Below, piece by piece: positions 32,419-42,041 of a stretch of 64,000 bases of DNA. A program made the translations under genes and the position numbers. Each line of letters begins with the position of its first letter. Position 1 is the stretch's first letter. The DNA is from an uncultured Opitutia bacterium (GTDB taxonomy: Bacteria; Verrucomicrobiota; Verrucomicrobiia; Opitutales; Opitutaceae): NCBI GenBank assembly GCA_903902745.1, contig CAIUWA010000034.1, forward strand, positions 1 to 64,000, read 5' to 3'. The notes under the pieces are model-generated. The model was given only the letters and a program-made list of their open reading frames with translations, was not told where the DNA came from and did no database searches.

Positions 32419-33870
32419 ATGAACTACGAAGCCGTCATCGGCCTTGAGGTCCACGTGCAGATCAAGACAGCGTCCAAGATGTTCACGCGCGTGGCTGCGG
32501 GCTACGGCCACGAGCCGAACACCCTGACGGATCCGGTGGTGCTGGCGCTGCCCGGCGTGCTGCCGGTGATGAACAAGGCGGCGCTCGACGCCGTCATCAA
32601 GGCGGGCCTGATGCTGGGCTGCGAGATCGCACCGCTGTGCAAGTGGGATCGCAAAAACTATTTTTATCCCGACTCGCCGAAGAACTACCAGATTTCGCAG
32701 TACGACCAGCCAATCTGTCTCGGCGGTTCGGTCGAGATCGAGCTGCCTGGCGCCGCGCGCAACGTCATGGGCGAGCACAAGCGCATTCCCCTGACGCGCA
32801 TCCACCTCGAGGAGGATGTGGGCAAGCTCAACCACGGCGCGAGCGATTCACTCGTGGATTACAACCGCGCGGGCACACCGCTGATGGAGATCGTCTCGGA
32901 GCCGGCGATGCACGCCGCCGAGGAGGCGTTCGCCTATCTGACCTCCCTGCGCGCCACGATGATCTACGGCGGCATTTCGGACTGCGACATGGAGAAGGGC
33001 CAGCTGCGCTGCGATGCAAACATTTCCCTCCGCCCGGTCGGAGAGACCAAACTCGGGATCAAAGTTGAGTTGAAGAACCTGAACTCCATCTCGTTTGTTC
33101 GCGATGGCATCGCCCACGAAATCAGGCGCCAGCACGCCCTTTTGGAAAGCGGCGGCACCATCGTGCAGGAGACGCGGGACTACGACGGCCAGACCGGAGC
33201 TTCCCAATCGCTCCGTTCCAAGGAAATGGCCCACGATTACCGATATTTTCCGGATCCCGACCTTATGCCGGTCAAGGTGGACGAAGTCTGGAAAAGCCGG
33301 CTCAAGGCGGAGTGTCCCGAGCTGCCGTTTGACAAACAGCGCCGGTTCCTCGGCCAATACGAGATTCCCTATACCATCACCTCCGTGCTCGTGTGGGACC
33401 GGGAATTGAGCGACTATTTCGAGGAAGCCGCGAAACTTTCAGGTAAGCCGCAGGCGACCGGTAATTGGATCGTCAACGACTTGCTGCGCGAAGTCAGCGT
33501 CGCCCGTATCGATCTCGCCCAGTCTAAAGTGCGGCCCGCGCATATCGCGGAGCTCGTGAAGCTGATCGAGGCCGGTACATTGATGAACAACGTGGCGCGG
33601 GAGGTTTTTGCCGAGATGTTTACCTCGGGCGAGATGCCCGGAATCATCGTGGAGAAAAAGGGTCTCAAGGCCGCGCCCACCGACCTTGGCGATCTCGAGC
33701 AGTGGTGCCGGGAAGCAATTGCCGCCAGTCCGAAGGCGCTGGCAGAGTTCAAGGCGGGGAAGGACAGCGCGATCAATGCCTTCAAGGGACCGGTGATGAA
33801 AGCCGCCAAGGGCAAGGCTAACCCAAAACTCGTCGACGAGACTCTGCGTAAACTGCTGACCGTACTTTGA
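32419..33870 (+). CDS. gatB: Asp/Glu-tRNA amidotransferase subunit B
   Basis: Kinase/transamidase subunit of GatCAB: phosphorylates the misacylated amino acid and adds ammonia. MNYEAVIGLEVHVQIKTASKMF starts the domain, YFYPDSPKNYQISQYDQPI and LEEDVGKLNHG follow, and the C-terminal YqeY-like tail (KAAKGKANPKLVDETLRKLL) is present. The ATG at 32419 (483 residues) matches the family start; the frame runs back to 32341 without a likely start. About 90 bases separate it from gatA. Confidence 0.96.
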   Translation: MNYEAVIGLEVHVQIKTASKMFTRVAAGYGHEPNTLTDPVVLALPGVLPVMNKAALDAVIKAGLMLGCEIAPLCKWDRKNYFYPDSPKNYQISQYDQPICLGGSVEIELPGAARNVMGEHKRIPLTRIHLEEDVGKLNHGASDSLVDYNRAGTPLMEIVSEPAMHAAEEAFAYLTSLRATMIYGGISDCDMEKGQLRCDANISLRPVGETKLGIKVELKNLNSISFVRDGIAHEIRRQHALLESGGTIVQETRDYDGQTGASQSLRSKEMAHDYRYFPDPDLMPVKVDEVWKSRLKAECPELPFDKQRRFLGQYEIPYTITSVLVWDRELSDYFEEAAKLSGKPQATGNWIVNDLLREVSVARIDLAQSKVRPAHIAELVKLIEAGTLMNNVAREVFAEMFTSGEMPGIIVEKKGLKAAPTDLGDLEQWCREAIAASPKALAEFKAGKDSAINAFKGPVMKAAKGKANPKLVDETLRKLLTVL

Positions 33871-33992
33871 GTTAGCGGAGCTTTCCCGAGGGATAGGGGC
33901 CGGCCTATCCATTCAAACAGCTTCTTTTGGGTTTGCATGGAATAAGCATATCTTGCGTTCGACCCCACCGAAAAAAGTCGCCACGCGCTTGT

Positions 33993-34009
33993 TTGGCAAG
34001 CAACCTGCT
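33993..34009 (+). promoter_or_regulatory. Candidate sigma-54 (RpoN) promoter of the urea operon
   Basis: TTGGCAAGCAACCTGCT has the invariant GG (33995-33996) and GC (34007-34008) with exactly ten bases between, and most other consensus positions of YTGGCACG-N4-TTGCW. The predicted start point is near 34020. A sigma-54 promoter suits NtrC-controlled nitrogen genes. A clear NtrC box upstream was not found; TGCATGGAATAAGCA near 33936 is only a weak candidate. Confidence 0.6.
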
Positions 34010-34018
34010 GAAGTAACC

Positions 34019-34051
34019 CGGATTCTACCGCACCCCTAGCGGGAGAATCCG
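34019..34051 (+). promoter_or_regulatory. Hairpin at the predicted 5' end of the urea operon mRNA
   Basis: CGGATTCT (34019-34026) pairs with AGAATCCG (34044-34051), with an inner CCGC/GCGG stem. It begins at the start point predicted from the sigma-54 site. It could stabilise the mRNA or regulate porin translation; no T-run follows. Confidence 0.5.
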
Positions 34052-34091
34052 ATAGCGTATAAACAAACTGCAGGCCTATCAGAAACCTACT

Positions 34092-35069
34092 ATGACTAAA
34101 CATGCCATCAAGCTCGCGGGATCAGCCGCGCTGCTCCTGGGTCTCGCGACCCAATCGTTTGCCGAAGTGAAACTGAACGACAGTTTCTCGGTGAGCGGTT
34201 ATGTCGAGGGCTCTTATCAATTCACAGATCCCGATCCGGGCCCGGCCACCGATAAGTTTGGCGTGGACTCGGCGCAATTGCTCTTCACGGGCTCCTTCAA
34301 GCCGGTCACTGCCGTCGCGAGCCTGTTCTACGTGCCGAACGCGGTCCAAGAGACCACGTTGCTGGACGCTTATGTGACCTATGACGCGGGTGGCGGTTTC
34401 TCCATCACCGGCGGCAAGTTCCTGAGCTATCTCGGCTACGAGTCGTTCTTCAACGTGAACAATCCGGAAATCACGTTCGCCAATGGCGATTTCCTGGCTG
34501 CCATTCCCGGTTATCATGACGGCGTGCGGCTCGATTATTCCGACAAGGACATCGGCTTTGGTCTGGCGCTGCTGGACTCCGTTGGTTCGCCATTCTACCT
34601 GAAGGGTGACGGCGAGCTGAAGAACAATGCCGGGTTTGAAGGTTACCTTGCCTACAAGGGCGTGACTGATCTCACCCTGTGGGCTGGTGCCGCTTTCGAC
34701 ACGAAGGGCAACGGTCTGACCCACTCGAATACGGTGCTTGATCTCTGGGCGCAGTACCAGATGGACAAGAAAACCATGGTCGCGGCTGAAATCGCAAATC
34801 GTGACGGTGGCGCCGGTGCCAAGGGCTATAACTGGCTCGGCCTGGTGACTTATGCCTTCACGGACAAGGTCTCCACGGCTTTCCGTCTCAGCGGCGAAAA
34901 GATGAGTGGCAGCAGCGGCGGCGCTGGCTTCATCAGGTACACCATCGCCCCCAGCGTGGCCGTCACCGACAAGCTCACCGTTCGCGCCGAGTTTACCTAC
35001 ACCGACTTCTCCAAGACCGCGGCCAACAATGCCGTGTTCGCCGGGTTGCAGGCGTTCGTCAAATTCTAA
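34092..35069 (+). CDS. Outer membrane beta-barrel porin, probably for urea or amides
   Basis: 325 residues. A signal peptide (residues 1-24, ending QSFAE) is followed by alternating polar/aromatic strands typical of a beta-barrel ([44 protein letters not shown]). The chain ends with Phe (QAFVKF), the outer-membrane insertion signal. It opens the urea operon just after the sigma-54 site, so it probably lets urea or short amides cross the outer membrane. Substrate is inferred from position only; the family could not be named precisely. Confidence 0.82.
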   Translation: MTKHAIKLAGSAALLLGLATQSFAEVKLNDSFSVSGYVEGSYQFTDPDPGPATDKFGVDSAQLLFTGSFKPVTAVASLFYVPNAVQETTLLDAYVTYDAGGGFSITGGKFLSYLGYESFFNVNNPEITFANGDFLAAIPGYHDGVRLDYSDKDIGFGLALLDSVGSPFYLKGDGELKNNAGFEGYLAYKGVTDLTLWAGAAFDTKGNGLTHSNTVLDLWAQYQMDKKTMVAAEIANRDGGAGAKGYNWLGLVTYAFTDKVSTAFRLSGEKMSGSSGGAGFIRYTIAPSVAVTDKLTVRAEFTYTDFSKTAANNAVFAGLQAFVKF

Positions 35070-35092
35070 GTCGCTCAGCGACTCGTCAGATC

Positions 35093-35127
35093 GCGCAGGC
35101 GGCCCCTCCAAAGCCGCCTGCGCTTCT
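35093..35127 (+). terminator. Hairpin between the porin gene and urtA
   Basis: GCGCAGGCGGC (35093-35103) and GCCGCCTGCGC (35113-35123) form a perfect 11-bp stem with a 9-base loop. Only TTCT follows, so it may protect mRNA ends or partly terminate rather than stop all transcription. Confidence 0.55.
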
Positions 35128-35241
35128 CCGCCCCGCGCATTATCTGCGGGGGCTTCCTTCCTAGCTTCAACATTCTCCGGTCGGGTTACGTGGGCTACTG
35201 CCTGCCCTTGTGGTCCGGCCTTGTCCAAACATCACACAGTT

Positions 35242-36504
35242 ATGATTACGAAATTAACAAAAATGCTCGGCGTCGCGGCTTTTGCCTCGGTCGCCTTACT
35301 CAGTTCCGCCCGTGCGGCGGACATGGCTACAGTCAAGGTTGGTGTCCTTCACGACCTTTCAGGAACGATGGCGATCAGCGAAACATCGCTGCGCGACATT
35401 CTCCTTTTCACTTTCGACGAGATCAACGCCAAGGGTGGCGTGCTCGGGAAGAAAATCGTCCCCGTGATCGTCGATCCCGGTTCCGACTGGCCCACCTTTG
35501 CCGTGAAATCCAAGCAGTTGCTGGAAGTCGACAAGGTCGCCGTCGTTTTCGGCTGCTGGACGTCGGTGAGCCGCAAGTCGGCCCTTCCCGTCTTCGAGAA
35601 GGACAACGGCCTGCTCTTCTACCCCGTGCAATATGAGGGCGAAGAGGAGAGCCAGAACGTCGCCTACACCGCCGAGGCCGTCAACCAGCAGGCCATCCCT
35701 GCGGTGGATTACTTCATCGCCCAGGGCAAAAAGAAGTTCTACCTGATCGGCACGGACTATGTTTATCCCCAGACCACCAATCTCGTGCTGCTGGAGTATC
35801 TCCTCAGCAAGAAGGTCCCGCTGGCGAACATCGGTGGCGGCTTCGTCAAGGATAGCTCTGGTAAGATCACCAACGCCGGCAAATACACGCCCTTCGGTCA
35901 CAAGGATTACCAGCAGATTATTGCCGAAATCAAAGATTTCGCCGCGAGCGGTGACGCTTGCGTGATCAGCACCCTCAACGGCGACACCAATCCGCCGTTC
36001 TTCAAGGAATACGCCGCCGCCGGCCTCACCGCCGACACCTGCCCGGTTGTTTCCTACTCGATCGCCGAGGACGAGTTCCGCAGTCTGCCCGCCAAGGATC
36101 TGGTCGGCCAGATCGGCTGCTGGACCTACTTCCAGTCGATTGACACCCCGGCCAACAAGAAATTCCTCGCGGACTTTCAGGCCTGGCTCAAGACCACGAA
36201 CGCGGAAGGTGTCGTCAAGGAAGGTCGCGTGGTCGATTCTCCCATGGTGCTCAGCTACGACGGCGTTTACCTCTGGAAAGCCTGCGTGGAGAAAGCCGGC
36301 AGCTTCGATGTGGACAAGGTCCGCGCAGCTTGGAAATCCGGTGTTTCCTTCATGGGCCCGGGCGGCAAGGTCACGACCCAGCCCAACATGCACCTGACCA
36401 AGACGGTCTATATCGGTGAGAGCAAGGCGGACGGGCAGTTCAAGATCCTCAAGACCTTCCCCGACGTTTTCGGCGAGCCGCACCTTAAGGGTACGTTCAA
36501 ATAA
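35242..36504 (+). CDS. urtA: Urea ABC transporter, substrate-binding protein
   Basis: Periplasmic receptor that delivers urea (or short amides) to UrtBCDE. A signal peptide ([19 protein letters not shown]) is followed by a Leu/Ile/Val-binding-protein fold: [72 protein letters not shown], and [10 protein letters not shown] are characteristic of UrtA/FmdD. The ATG at 35242 gives 420 residues; a longer frame back to 34906 overlaps the porin gene. Hairpins flank the gene on both sides. Confidence 0.95.
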   Translation: MITKLTKMLGVAAFASVALLSSARAADMATVKVGVLHDLSGTMAISETSLRDILLFTFDEINAKGGVLGKKIVPVIVDPGSDWPTFAVKSKQLLEVDKVAVVFGCWTSVSRKSALPVFEKDNGLLFYPVQYEGEEESQNVAYTAEAVNQQAIPAVDYFIAQGKKKFYLIGTDYVYPQTTNLVLLEYLLSKKVPLANIGGGFVKDSSGKITNAGKYTPFGHKDYQQIIAEIKDFAASGDACVISTLNGDTNPPFFKEYAAAGLTADTCPVVSYSIAEDEFRSLPAKDLVGQIGCWTYFQSIDTPANKKFLADFQAWLKTTNAEGVVKEGRVVDSPMVLSYDGVYLWKACVEKAGSFDVDKVRAAWKSGVSFMGPGGKVTTQPNMHLTKTVYIGESKADGQFKILKTFPDVFGEPHLKGTFK

Positions 36505-36516
36505 TGGCTCCGACCG

Positions 36517-36537
36517 GGTGCCCACGAATTGGGCACC
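36517..36537 (+). promoter_or_regulatory. First hairpin after urtA
   Basis: GGTGCCC (36517-36523) and GGGCACC (36531-36537) form a 7-bp stem 12 bases after the urtA stop. It has no T-run and may act with the terminator at 36557-36590 to protect the urtA 3' end. Confidence 0.5.
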
Positions 36538-36556
36538 ACGGTTCCATTCATTCTGG

Positions 36557-36590
36557 GGGGCGGTTCCTATCGGGGCCGCCCCTCTTTTTT
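36557..36590 (+). terminator. Intrinsic terminator after urtA
   Basis: GGGGCGG (36557-36563) pairs with CCGCCCC (36576-36582), followed by TCTTTTTT. It is a convincing terminator inside the urea operon, so urtA should be more abundant than urtBCDE. A new promoter before urtB is possible but not evident. Confidence 0.75.
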
Positions 36591-36686
36591 AGGGAAGTGT
36601 TTCGATGTTCGGTTTGAAAACTCGAGTCGGCATTCCGACTGCTAGGTAAATGGCGGTCACCGCTGTCGGGCCGCTTACAATCAATC

Positions 36687-38423
36687 ATGGCTTGGAAATC
36701 GTTTCTCCGTTCGTTGCCCTGGGTCATTATCGCCACCGTCGGCTGTCTGACCGGGCCCCGCGCCAAGGCGGCCCAGGAAACCGCCCGGGCGACCATCGTC
36801 CGCGCGATCCTCGCCCCGGATGCCGCGCAGAAGCTGGAGATCATCAGCTCGTTGGCCGGCCAGGGAGATGAGGCGATCCGCGAGCTCTTCACGGCTTGGC
36901 GCCAGGATGGCCTTTTCCTGTATGCGCCCGCCGATGGGGCCAAGATTCCCGTTGAGCTCACGGGCGACAAGGATGCACAGGGGGCCCAGACGGCGGTGCG
37001 CGCGGACAATGGCGAGGTCCTTAAAACGGCCGCCGGCCAGCCACTGCGCCTGGTCGGCAGCGAATTGGTCGCGGTGGAGCATGACGCGAGGCTGCGGCTC
37101 GCGATGAGAAATGTCGTCGATTTGCTGGACCTCGGTTCGCCGCTTCTCGCCAAGCGGCTTCGGGCGATTCAGACGCTCGGCGCCGCCCAAAAGCCTGACA
37201 AGCTGCCGGTATTGCTGGCCCGGGCGCAGGTGGAAACGGAGGCCGACGCCAAGCTCGCGTTGCGCCAGGCCATCGCGCTGATCGAGCTGGCCGATCCCAG
37301 TGACGAGCTGAAGCTGAAGGGTCTGGCCGAATTGCGCTTGCTGCATTCCTCCGCCAGCTACGACCTGATCAAGGCGGCTCGGGCCAAGGCGCAGGCCGAC
37401 GGGAAATCCGGGATCGCAAAGGCCGCGGATCTCGCGATGGGGGCGATCGAGCAGCATAGGTCCGTCGTCAATTTTTTCGGCACACTTTTTCGCGGCCTGA
37501 GTGCCGGCAGTATTTTACTCGTCGTGGCCCTGGGGCTTGCGATCACGTTTGGTTTGATGGGCGTCATCAACATGGCCCACGGCGAAATGATCACGGTCGG
37601 CGCCTATGCCACCTATCTCACCCAGAAGGTCTTTGGCGATGGGGTGAATTTCACGCTGCCCTTCATCAAATTCGCGATCCATCTGCCGGGCCTGCATCTC
37701 ACCGGTTGGGCTTACCAATGCTATTTTGTAGTGGCGATCCCGGTTGGCTTCCTGGGCGCGGCCCTGGTGGGCATCGCCCTGGAACGGAGCGTCATTCGTT
37801 TTCTTTACCGCCGTCCGCTTGAGAGCTTGTTGGCGACCTTCGGCGTGTCGTTGATCCTGCAGCAGATGTTCAAGCTGACGTTTGGCTCGAACAACGTGAA
37901 CGTGGACAGCCCGGTTTACCTGAGCAGCAACTGGACGATTTTCGATATCACCTTTGCCTGGAATCGGGTTTTCGTTATCGGCTTTGCCGCGGTGATTGTG
38001 TTCGGCGTGTGGCTGGCGCTGACCAAGACACCGCTTGGCCTGCTGATCCGTTGCGTGATGCAAAACCGCATGATGGCTGCATGCATGGGCGTGCGGACGG
38101 AACGCGTGAACATGCTTACCTTCGCCCTCGGCAGCGGCCTGGCTGGTCTCGCGGGCGTGTTTGTGACCCAACTCGGCACGGTGGGGCCGTCAATGGGGCA
38201 GGAGTATATCGTGGACAGTTTCATGACCGTGGTCGTCGGTGGCGTGGGCAGCATTTTTGGCACGGTGGTGAGCGCCCTCGGCATCGGCCTGGCCGACCAG
38301 TCGCTGCAGCAAATTCTCCTTAATCCCGTCTTGGGGAAGATTCTCGTGCTGGTGTCGATCATCCTATTCCTGCAATGGCGTCCCACGGGCTTGTTTGCGG
38401 CCCGAAGCCGCAGCCTCGACTGA
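36687..38423 (+). CDS. urtB: Urea ABC transporter, permease UrtB
   Basis: Inner-membrane permease of the branched-chain amino-acid (LivH) type. A signal-like N-terminus precedes an extra helical domain (residues about 30-265, resembling HEAT-type repeats) that is typical of UrtB but absent from LivH. The membrane part (about 270-570) holds [55 protein letters not shown] and [17 protein letters not shown]. Length 578 is slightly long. It lies after the terminator that follows urtA. Confidence 0.94.
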   Translation: MAWKSFLRSLPWVIIATVGCLTGPRAKAAQETARATIVRAILAPDAAQKLEIISSLAGQGDEAIRELFTAWRQDGLFLYAPADGAKIPVELTGDKDAQGAQTAVRADNGEVLKTAAGQPLRLVGSELVAVEHDARLRLAMRNVVDLLDLGSPLLAKRLRAIQTLGAAQKPDKLPVLLARAQVETEADAKLALRQAIALIELADPSDELKLKGLAELRLLHSSASYDLIKAARAKAQADGKSGIAKAADLAMGAIEQHRSVVNFFGTLFRGLSAGSILLVVALGLAITFGLMGVINMAHGEMITVGAYATYLTQKVFGDGVNFTLPFIKFAIHLPGLHLTGWAYQCYFVVAIPVGFLGAALVGIALERSVIRFLYRRPLESLLATFGVSLILQQMFKLTFGSNNVNVDSPVYLSSNWTIFDITFAWNRVFVIGFAAVIVFGVWLALTKTPLGLLIRCVMQNRMMAACMGVRTERVNMLTFALGSGLAGLAGVFVTQLGTVGPSMGQEYIVDSFMTVVVGGVGSIFGTVVSALGIGLADQSLQQILLNPVLGKILVLVSIILFLQWRPTGLFAARSRSLD

Positions 38424-38454
38424 TGCCACGTTTCCTCCTCTTCGCTGCCGCCGC

Positions 38455-39627
38455 ATGAGCCCACCTTCCGCCAGCCTTTCTTTTTTCCGCTCCCGCCATC
38501 TGGAATTTGCGACCGTCGCCGTCTGCCTCGTGCTGCTGACCGTGATTTTTCCGCTGCTCAATGCCCGCGGCCTGCTGAGCGATTACACGATCACCCTTTG
38601 GGGCGAATATCTCTGTTACGCGCTGCTCGCCCTTTCGGTGGACTTGTTGTGGGGCTACACGGGATTGCTCAGCCTCGGGCAGGCGCTGTTCTTCAGTTTG
38701 GGCGGATATATGTTCGGCATGTATCTCATGCTGCAGATCGGCATGCTGGGCAGTTATGCCAAGGCCGGGCAGAATCCGGCCGGCCTGCCGGATTTCATGG
38801 TCTTTCTGGGGCACACCTTTCTGCCACCGTTCTGGCGACCGTTCCAGTCGTTTGGATTCGCGGTGGCCATGGTCTTCCTCTTGCCTGGTTTTTTGGCGCT
38901 GGTCTTCGGGTTTCTCGCATTTCGTTCCCGCATCAAGGGCGTCTATTTCTCCATTCTGACCCAGGCCCTGACTTACGGGGCGGCGCTGATGTTTTTCCGG
39001 AATGATTTCACGATGGGCGGCAACAACGGCTTTACGGACTTCAAGTTCATCCTCGGGCATTCGCTCGTCGACAAGGGGGTGGGGTCGGCCACGATGCGCG
39101 GGCTTTTTATCGCGAGCGCCTTGGTCCTGCTGCTGGTTTCCCTGGGGTGTTACTGGCTTAACGGCACCAAATTCGGCTTGGTGCGGCAGGCGATCCGGGA
39201 CGGTGAGAATCGCGTCCTTTTCAGTGGCTATGCCACCGCCCACTACAAGCTGTTTGTCTTCGTGGTGGCCGCGATGATCGCCGGTGTGGGTGGCGCTTTG
39301 TTCGTTCCCCAGGCAGGCATCATCAATCCCGACCAGATGACGCCGGCCAAATCGATCGAGGCCGTGGTCTGGGTTGCCGTGGGCGGCCGCGGCACCCTCA
39401 TCGGCCCGATCATCGGGGCGATCAGTATCAATGCCCTCCGGAGCTGGGCGACCCAGGCTTATCCGGACTCGTGGCTCATCATCCTCGGGATAATTTTCCT
39501 CGTGGTCGTGCTGTTCCTACCGGGTGGCATTGTCAGCTTGCCGGCGAAGATTATGGCGTGGCGGAGCCGCCGCCAGCCTCCCGCTCCGCCGCTCGAGGCG
39601 GCCAAACCCGTGCCCGACCGCCCATGA
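38455..39627 (+). CDS. urtC: Urea ABC transporter, permease UrtC
   Basis: Second permease, LivM type. 390 residues from the ATG at 38455; a longer frame starts inside urtB. Membrane segments include the first helix after [17 protein letters not shown]. The LivM-type motifs [20 protein letters not shown] and RFGL-like [20 protein letters not shown] are present, as is [20 protein letters not shown]. It ends four bases into urtD (ATGA overlap). Confidence 0.94.
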   Translation: MSPPSASLSFFRSRHLEFATVAVCLVLLTVIFPLLNARGLLSDYTITLWGEYLCYALLALSVDLLWGYTGLLSLGQALFFSLGGYMFGMYLMLQIGMLGSYAKAGQNPAGLPDFMVFLGHTFLPPFWRPFQSFGFAVAMVFLLPGFLALVFGFLAFRSRIKGVYFSILTQALTYGAALMFFRNDFTMGGNNGFTDFKFILGHSLVDKGVGSATMRGLFIASALVLLLVSLGCYWLNGTKFGLVRQAIRDGENRVLFSGYATAHYKLFVFVVAAMIAGVGGALFVPQAGIINPDQMTPAKSIEAVVWVAVGGRGTLIGPIIGAISINALRSWATQAYPDSWLIILGIIFLVVVLFLPGGIVSLPAKIMAWRSRRQPPAPPLEAAKPVPDRP

Positions 39628-40397
39628 GCCACCCCCTTCTCACCGTCGAGGACGTCTCGAAGACCTATGATGGCTTCAAGGCGATCACGGACCTCACGTT
39701 CTACCTCTTTCCGGGGGAGCTCCGCACGGTCATCGGACCGAATGGCGCCGGCAAGTCCACTTTCTTCGATCTCATTACCGGCCGCGCGCGCCCCGACAAG
39801 GGCAAGATCGAGTTCGGCATTAATCCGGTCAATCGCGACCTCACTCACCTCAACGAATACGAGATCAACCGCCTCGGGATCGGGCGCAAATTCCAGACGC
39901 CGAGCGTCTACGTCGAGCATACGGTTTGGGACAATCTCGTGCTCTCGCTCAAGGGGCCGCGCGGGGTTTTCGCCTCCCTTTTCAAGCGCCTTTCCTCCAC
40001 CGAGCGCGATCGCATCGCCGACCTCCTCAAGCTGGTCCGGCTCGACGGCAAGCGCGACTGGAAGGCCGGCTTGCTGGCACACGGGGAAAAGCAGTGGCTG
40101 GAGATCGGCATGCTGCTGGCGCAGGAGCCCCAGGTTTTGCTCGTGGACGAGCCCGCCGCCGGAATGTCTGACGAAGAGACGCATCGCACGGGCGAGTTGC
40201 TGATCAGCCTGGCGGGCAAACACAGCATCATCGTCATCGAGCACGACATGACCTTTGTGAAGCAGATCGCCCGCGACAATCCCGTCACGGTCCTCCACCA
40301 GGGCCATGTGCTCTGCGAGGGGAAGTTCGAGGAAGTGCAGGCCAATCCCAAGGTCCGCGAGGTCTATCTCGGCCGCGGCAAACATGGCACCCGATGA
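39624..40397 (+). CDS. urtD: Urea ABC transporter, ATP-binding protein UrtD
   Basis: LivG-type ATPase. Walker [11 protein letters not shown]-loop FQTPSVY, a signature region ([16 protein letters not shown], the variant LxHGExQWLEIGM typical of UrtD), Walker [12 protein letters not shown] and the switch His in [11 protein letters not shown] are all present. Length 257 is standard. The ATG overlaps the urtC stop. A longer frame starting at 39471 lies in urtC and is rejected. Confidence 0.95.
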   Translation: MSHPLLTVEDVSKTYDGFKAITDLTFYLFPGELRTVIGPNGAGKSTFFDLITGRARPDKGKIEFGINPVNRDLTHLNEYEINRLGIGRKFQTPSVYVEHTVWDNLVLSLKGPRGVFASLFKRLSSTERDRIADLLKLVRLDGKRDWKAGLLAHGEKQWLEIGMLLAQEPQVLLVDEPAAGMSDEETHRTGELLISLAGKHSIIVIEHDMTFVKQIARDNPVTVLHQGHVLCEGKFEEVQANPKVREVYLGRGKHGTR

Positions 40398-41191
40398 GCG
40401 CCCTGCTCCAGCTTTCCGCAGTGGAAACCGACATCGGTGGCTCGCGCATTCTGCGCGGCGTTACGCTCGAAGTTAACTCCGGCGAGGTCGTCGCCCTCAT
40501 GGGCCGCAACGGCGTGGGCAAAACGACCACCTTGAAATCCATTACGGGCGTGCTGCCGGTGCGCGCCGGCTCGATCACTTTTGCCGGCCAGCGCATCGAT
40601 CAACTTCCCTCCGATGTGCGCGCCCGGGCGGGCATTGGCTATGTGCCCCAAGGCCGCGACATCTTTCCCCACATGACGATTGAGGAGAATCTCCATGTCG
40701 GTCTCGTGGTGCACGGTCGTCGTGGCCCGGAGGCGCGCCGCATGCTTGATCGCGTTTACGCGCTGTTCCCGGTGCTCAAGGAGATGCTTTCGCGCAAGGG
40801 CGGGGTGCTCTCCGGCGGACAGCAACAGCAGCTGGCCATCGGCCGGGCCCTTCTCACCAACCCCAAGCTCCTCATCCTCGATGAGCCGACCGAGGGTATC
40901 CAACCCTCCATCATTGAGCAGATCGGCGATACGCTGAAGAAACTAAAAATCAGCAATATTTCAGAGGAGGAGGCAACCGCCCAGTCCCGGCAGGAGGCCG
41001 CGAAGATCATGAGTGCCGTCCAGGAGCTCAAGCGCGAGGGAGCCCTCGCCATTTTGCTGGTCGAACAGTACGTTGATTTTTGCCGCGAGGTGGCCGACCG
41101 CTTTTATGCCATGGATCGCGGTACCGTCACCATCTCTGGCCCCATCGCCACGCTCACCGACGAGGTGGTGAAAAAACATCTGCAGGTATGA
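40394..41191 (+). CDS. urtE: Urea ABC transporter, ATP-binding protein UrtE, with an insertion
   Basis: LivF-type ATPase: Walker A GRNGVGKTT, YVPQGRDIFPHMT, signature LSGGQQQQLAIGRAL, Walker B LLILDEPTEGIQPS and ILLVEQYVDF. At 265 residues it is some 30 longer than usual UrtE (about 230). The extra part (residues about 180-213, ending before KREGALAILLVEQ) is charged and helical. The DNA there (40935-40980) is visibly richer in A and T than its surroundings. It may be a lineage-specific insertion facing the partner subunit. Confidence 0.93.
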   Translation: MSALLQLSAVETDIGGSRILRGVTLEVNSGEVVALMGRNGVGKTTTLKSITGVLPVRAGSITFAGQRIDQLPSDVRARAGIGYVPQGRDIFPHMTIEENLHVGLVVHGRRGPEARRMLDRVYALFPVLKEMLSRKGGVLSGGQQQQLAIGRALLTNPKLLILDEPTEGIQPSIIEQIGDTLKKLKISNISEEEATAQSRQEAAKIMSAVQELKREGALAILLVEQYVDFCREVADRFYAMDRGTVTISGPIATLTDEVVKKHLQV

Positions 41192-41197
41192 ACTGCA

Positions 41198-41284
41198 CAG
41201 GAGTAAGTCGACAGGATGACCGGAGACAGTATGCAATTGTCTGCATCCGATCCCTGTCTCCCGTTGCCTGACCCCTGTCTCCTG
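41198..41284. repeat. Inverted repeat between urtE and ureA
   Basis: The arm 41198-41229 and the arm 41254-41284 share CAGGAG...CGGAGACAG against CTGTCTCCCG...CTGTCTCCTG with a few mismatches. The centre adds ATGCA/TGCAT and AGACA/TGTCT pairings. The right arm ends 11 bases before the ureA ATG. Confidence 0.6.
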
Positions 41285-41295
41285 ATTCATCCGCC

Positions 41296-41598
41296 ATGCA
41301 TCTCACCCCGCGTGAACGCGAAAAACTCCTGATTGTCACCGCTGCCGACCTCGCCCGGCGCCGCCAGGCCCGCGGCGTGAAGCTCAATTACCCCGAGTCG
41401 ATCGCGATCATCACCTACGAGATCATCGAGGGCGCCCGTGACGGGAAGTCCGTCGCCGAGCTCATGAGCTATGGCACCACGATCCTCAAGGTGGCCGACG
41501 TCATGGAGGGCATCGCCGAGATGATCCACGAGGTCCAGGTCGAGGCCACGTTTCCCGACGGCACGAAGCTGGTGACGGTGCACCATCCGATCCGCTGA
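41296..41598 (+). CDS. ureA: Urease gamma subunit
   Basis: Structural subunit of the nickel urease trimer. 100 residues: [78 protein letters not shown] read in short blocks are the family signature. It is a separate gene, not fused to ureB as in Helicobacter. The gap to ureB is 90 bases and contains an inverted repeat. Confidence 0.97.
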   Translation: MHLTPREREKLLIVTAADLARRRQARGVKLNYPESIAIITYEIIEGARDGKSVAELMSYGTTILKVADVMEGIAEMIHEVQVEATFPDGTKLVTVHHPIR

Positions 41599-41599
41599 A

Positions 41600-41686
41600 A
41601 AGGCAAAAAGGGTGAAGTAAGAATTAAGAACCCAATCCGGCTCGGCTTCCATTTCTTCCCTCATCCTTCTGCCTTCTTACTTCCCC
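41600..41686. repeat. Inverted repeat between ureA and ureB
   Basis: GAAGTAAGAA (41614-41623) is complementary to TTCTTACTTC (41674-41683). A second alignment pairs AAGGCAAAAAGGGTGAAG from 41600 with the complement of 41651-41677. The right arm ends within 6 bases of the ureB ATG. Confidence 0.6.
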
Positions 41687-41688
41687 TC

Positions 41689-42036
41689 ATGATCCCCGGC
41701 GAAATTATCGTGGCTTCCGATGCCGCTCCTCTTCCGGCCAACCTGGGGCTGGCTACCAAAGCACTGGCTGTGGCCAACACCGGCGACCGTCCGATCCAGG
41801 TCGGCTCGCATTATCATTTCTTCGAGACGAACGAGGCCCTCCATTTTGATCGTCCCGCCGCCCGCGGTTTCCGGCTTAACATTCCGGCCGGCACCGCCGT
41901 CCGCTTTGAGGCCGGCGATACGAAACAAGTCGAACTCGTCGCCTTCGCCGGCACCCGTGAGGTCTACGGCCTTCAAGCCAGGATCAACGGCAAGCTCGAC
42001 TCCAGGCCGAAGGCCAAACCCGCCAAACGGAGATAA
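41689..42036 (+). CDS. ureB: Urease beta subunit
   Basis: Structural subunit. [64 protein letters not shown] and [11 protein letters not shown] match the family. 115 residues, with a short Lys/Pro tail. It ends five bases before ureC. The start is preceded by a pyrimidine stretch (TTACTTCCCCTC) and no Shine-Dalgarno sequence. Confidence 0.97.
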   Translation: MIPGEIIVASDAAPLPANLGLATKALAVANTGDRPIQVGSHYHFFETNEALHFDRPAARGFRLNIPAGTAVRFEAGDTKQVELVAFAGTREVYGLQARINGKLDSRPKAKPAKRR

Positions 42037-42041
42037 CCGCC

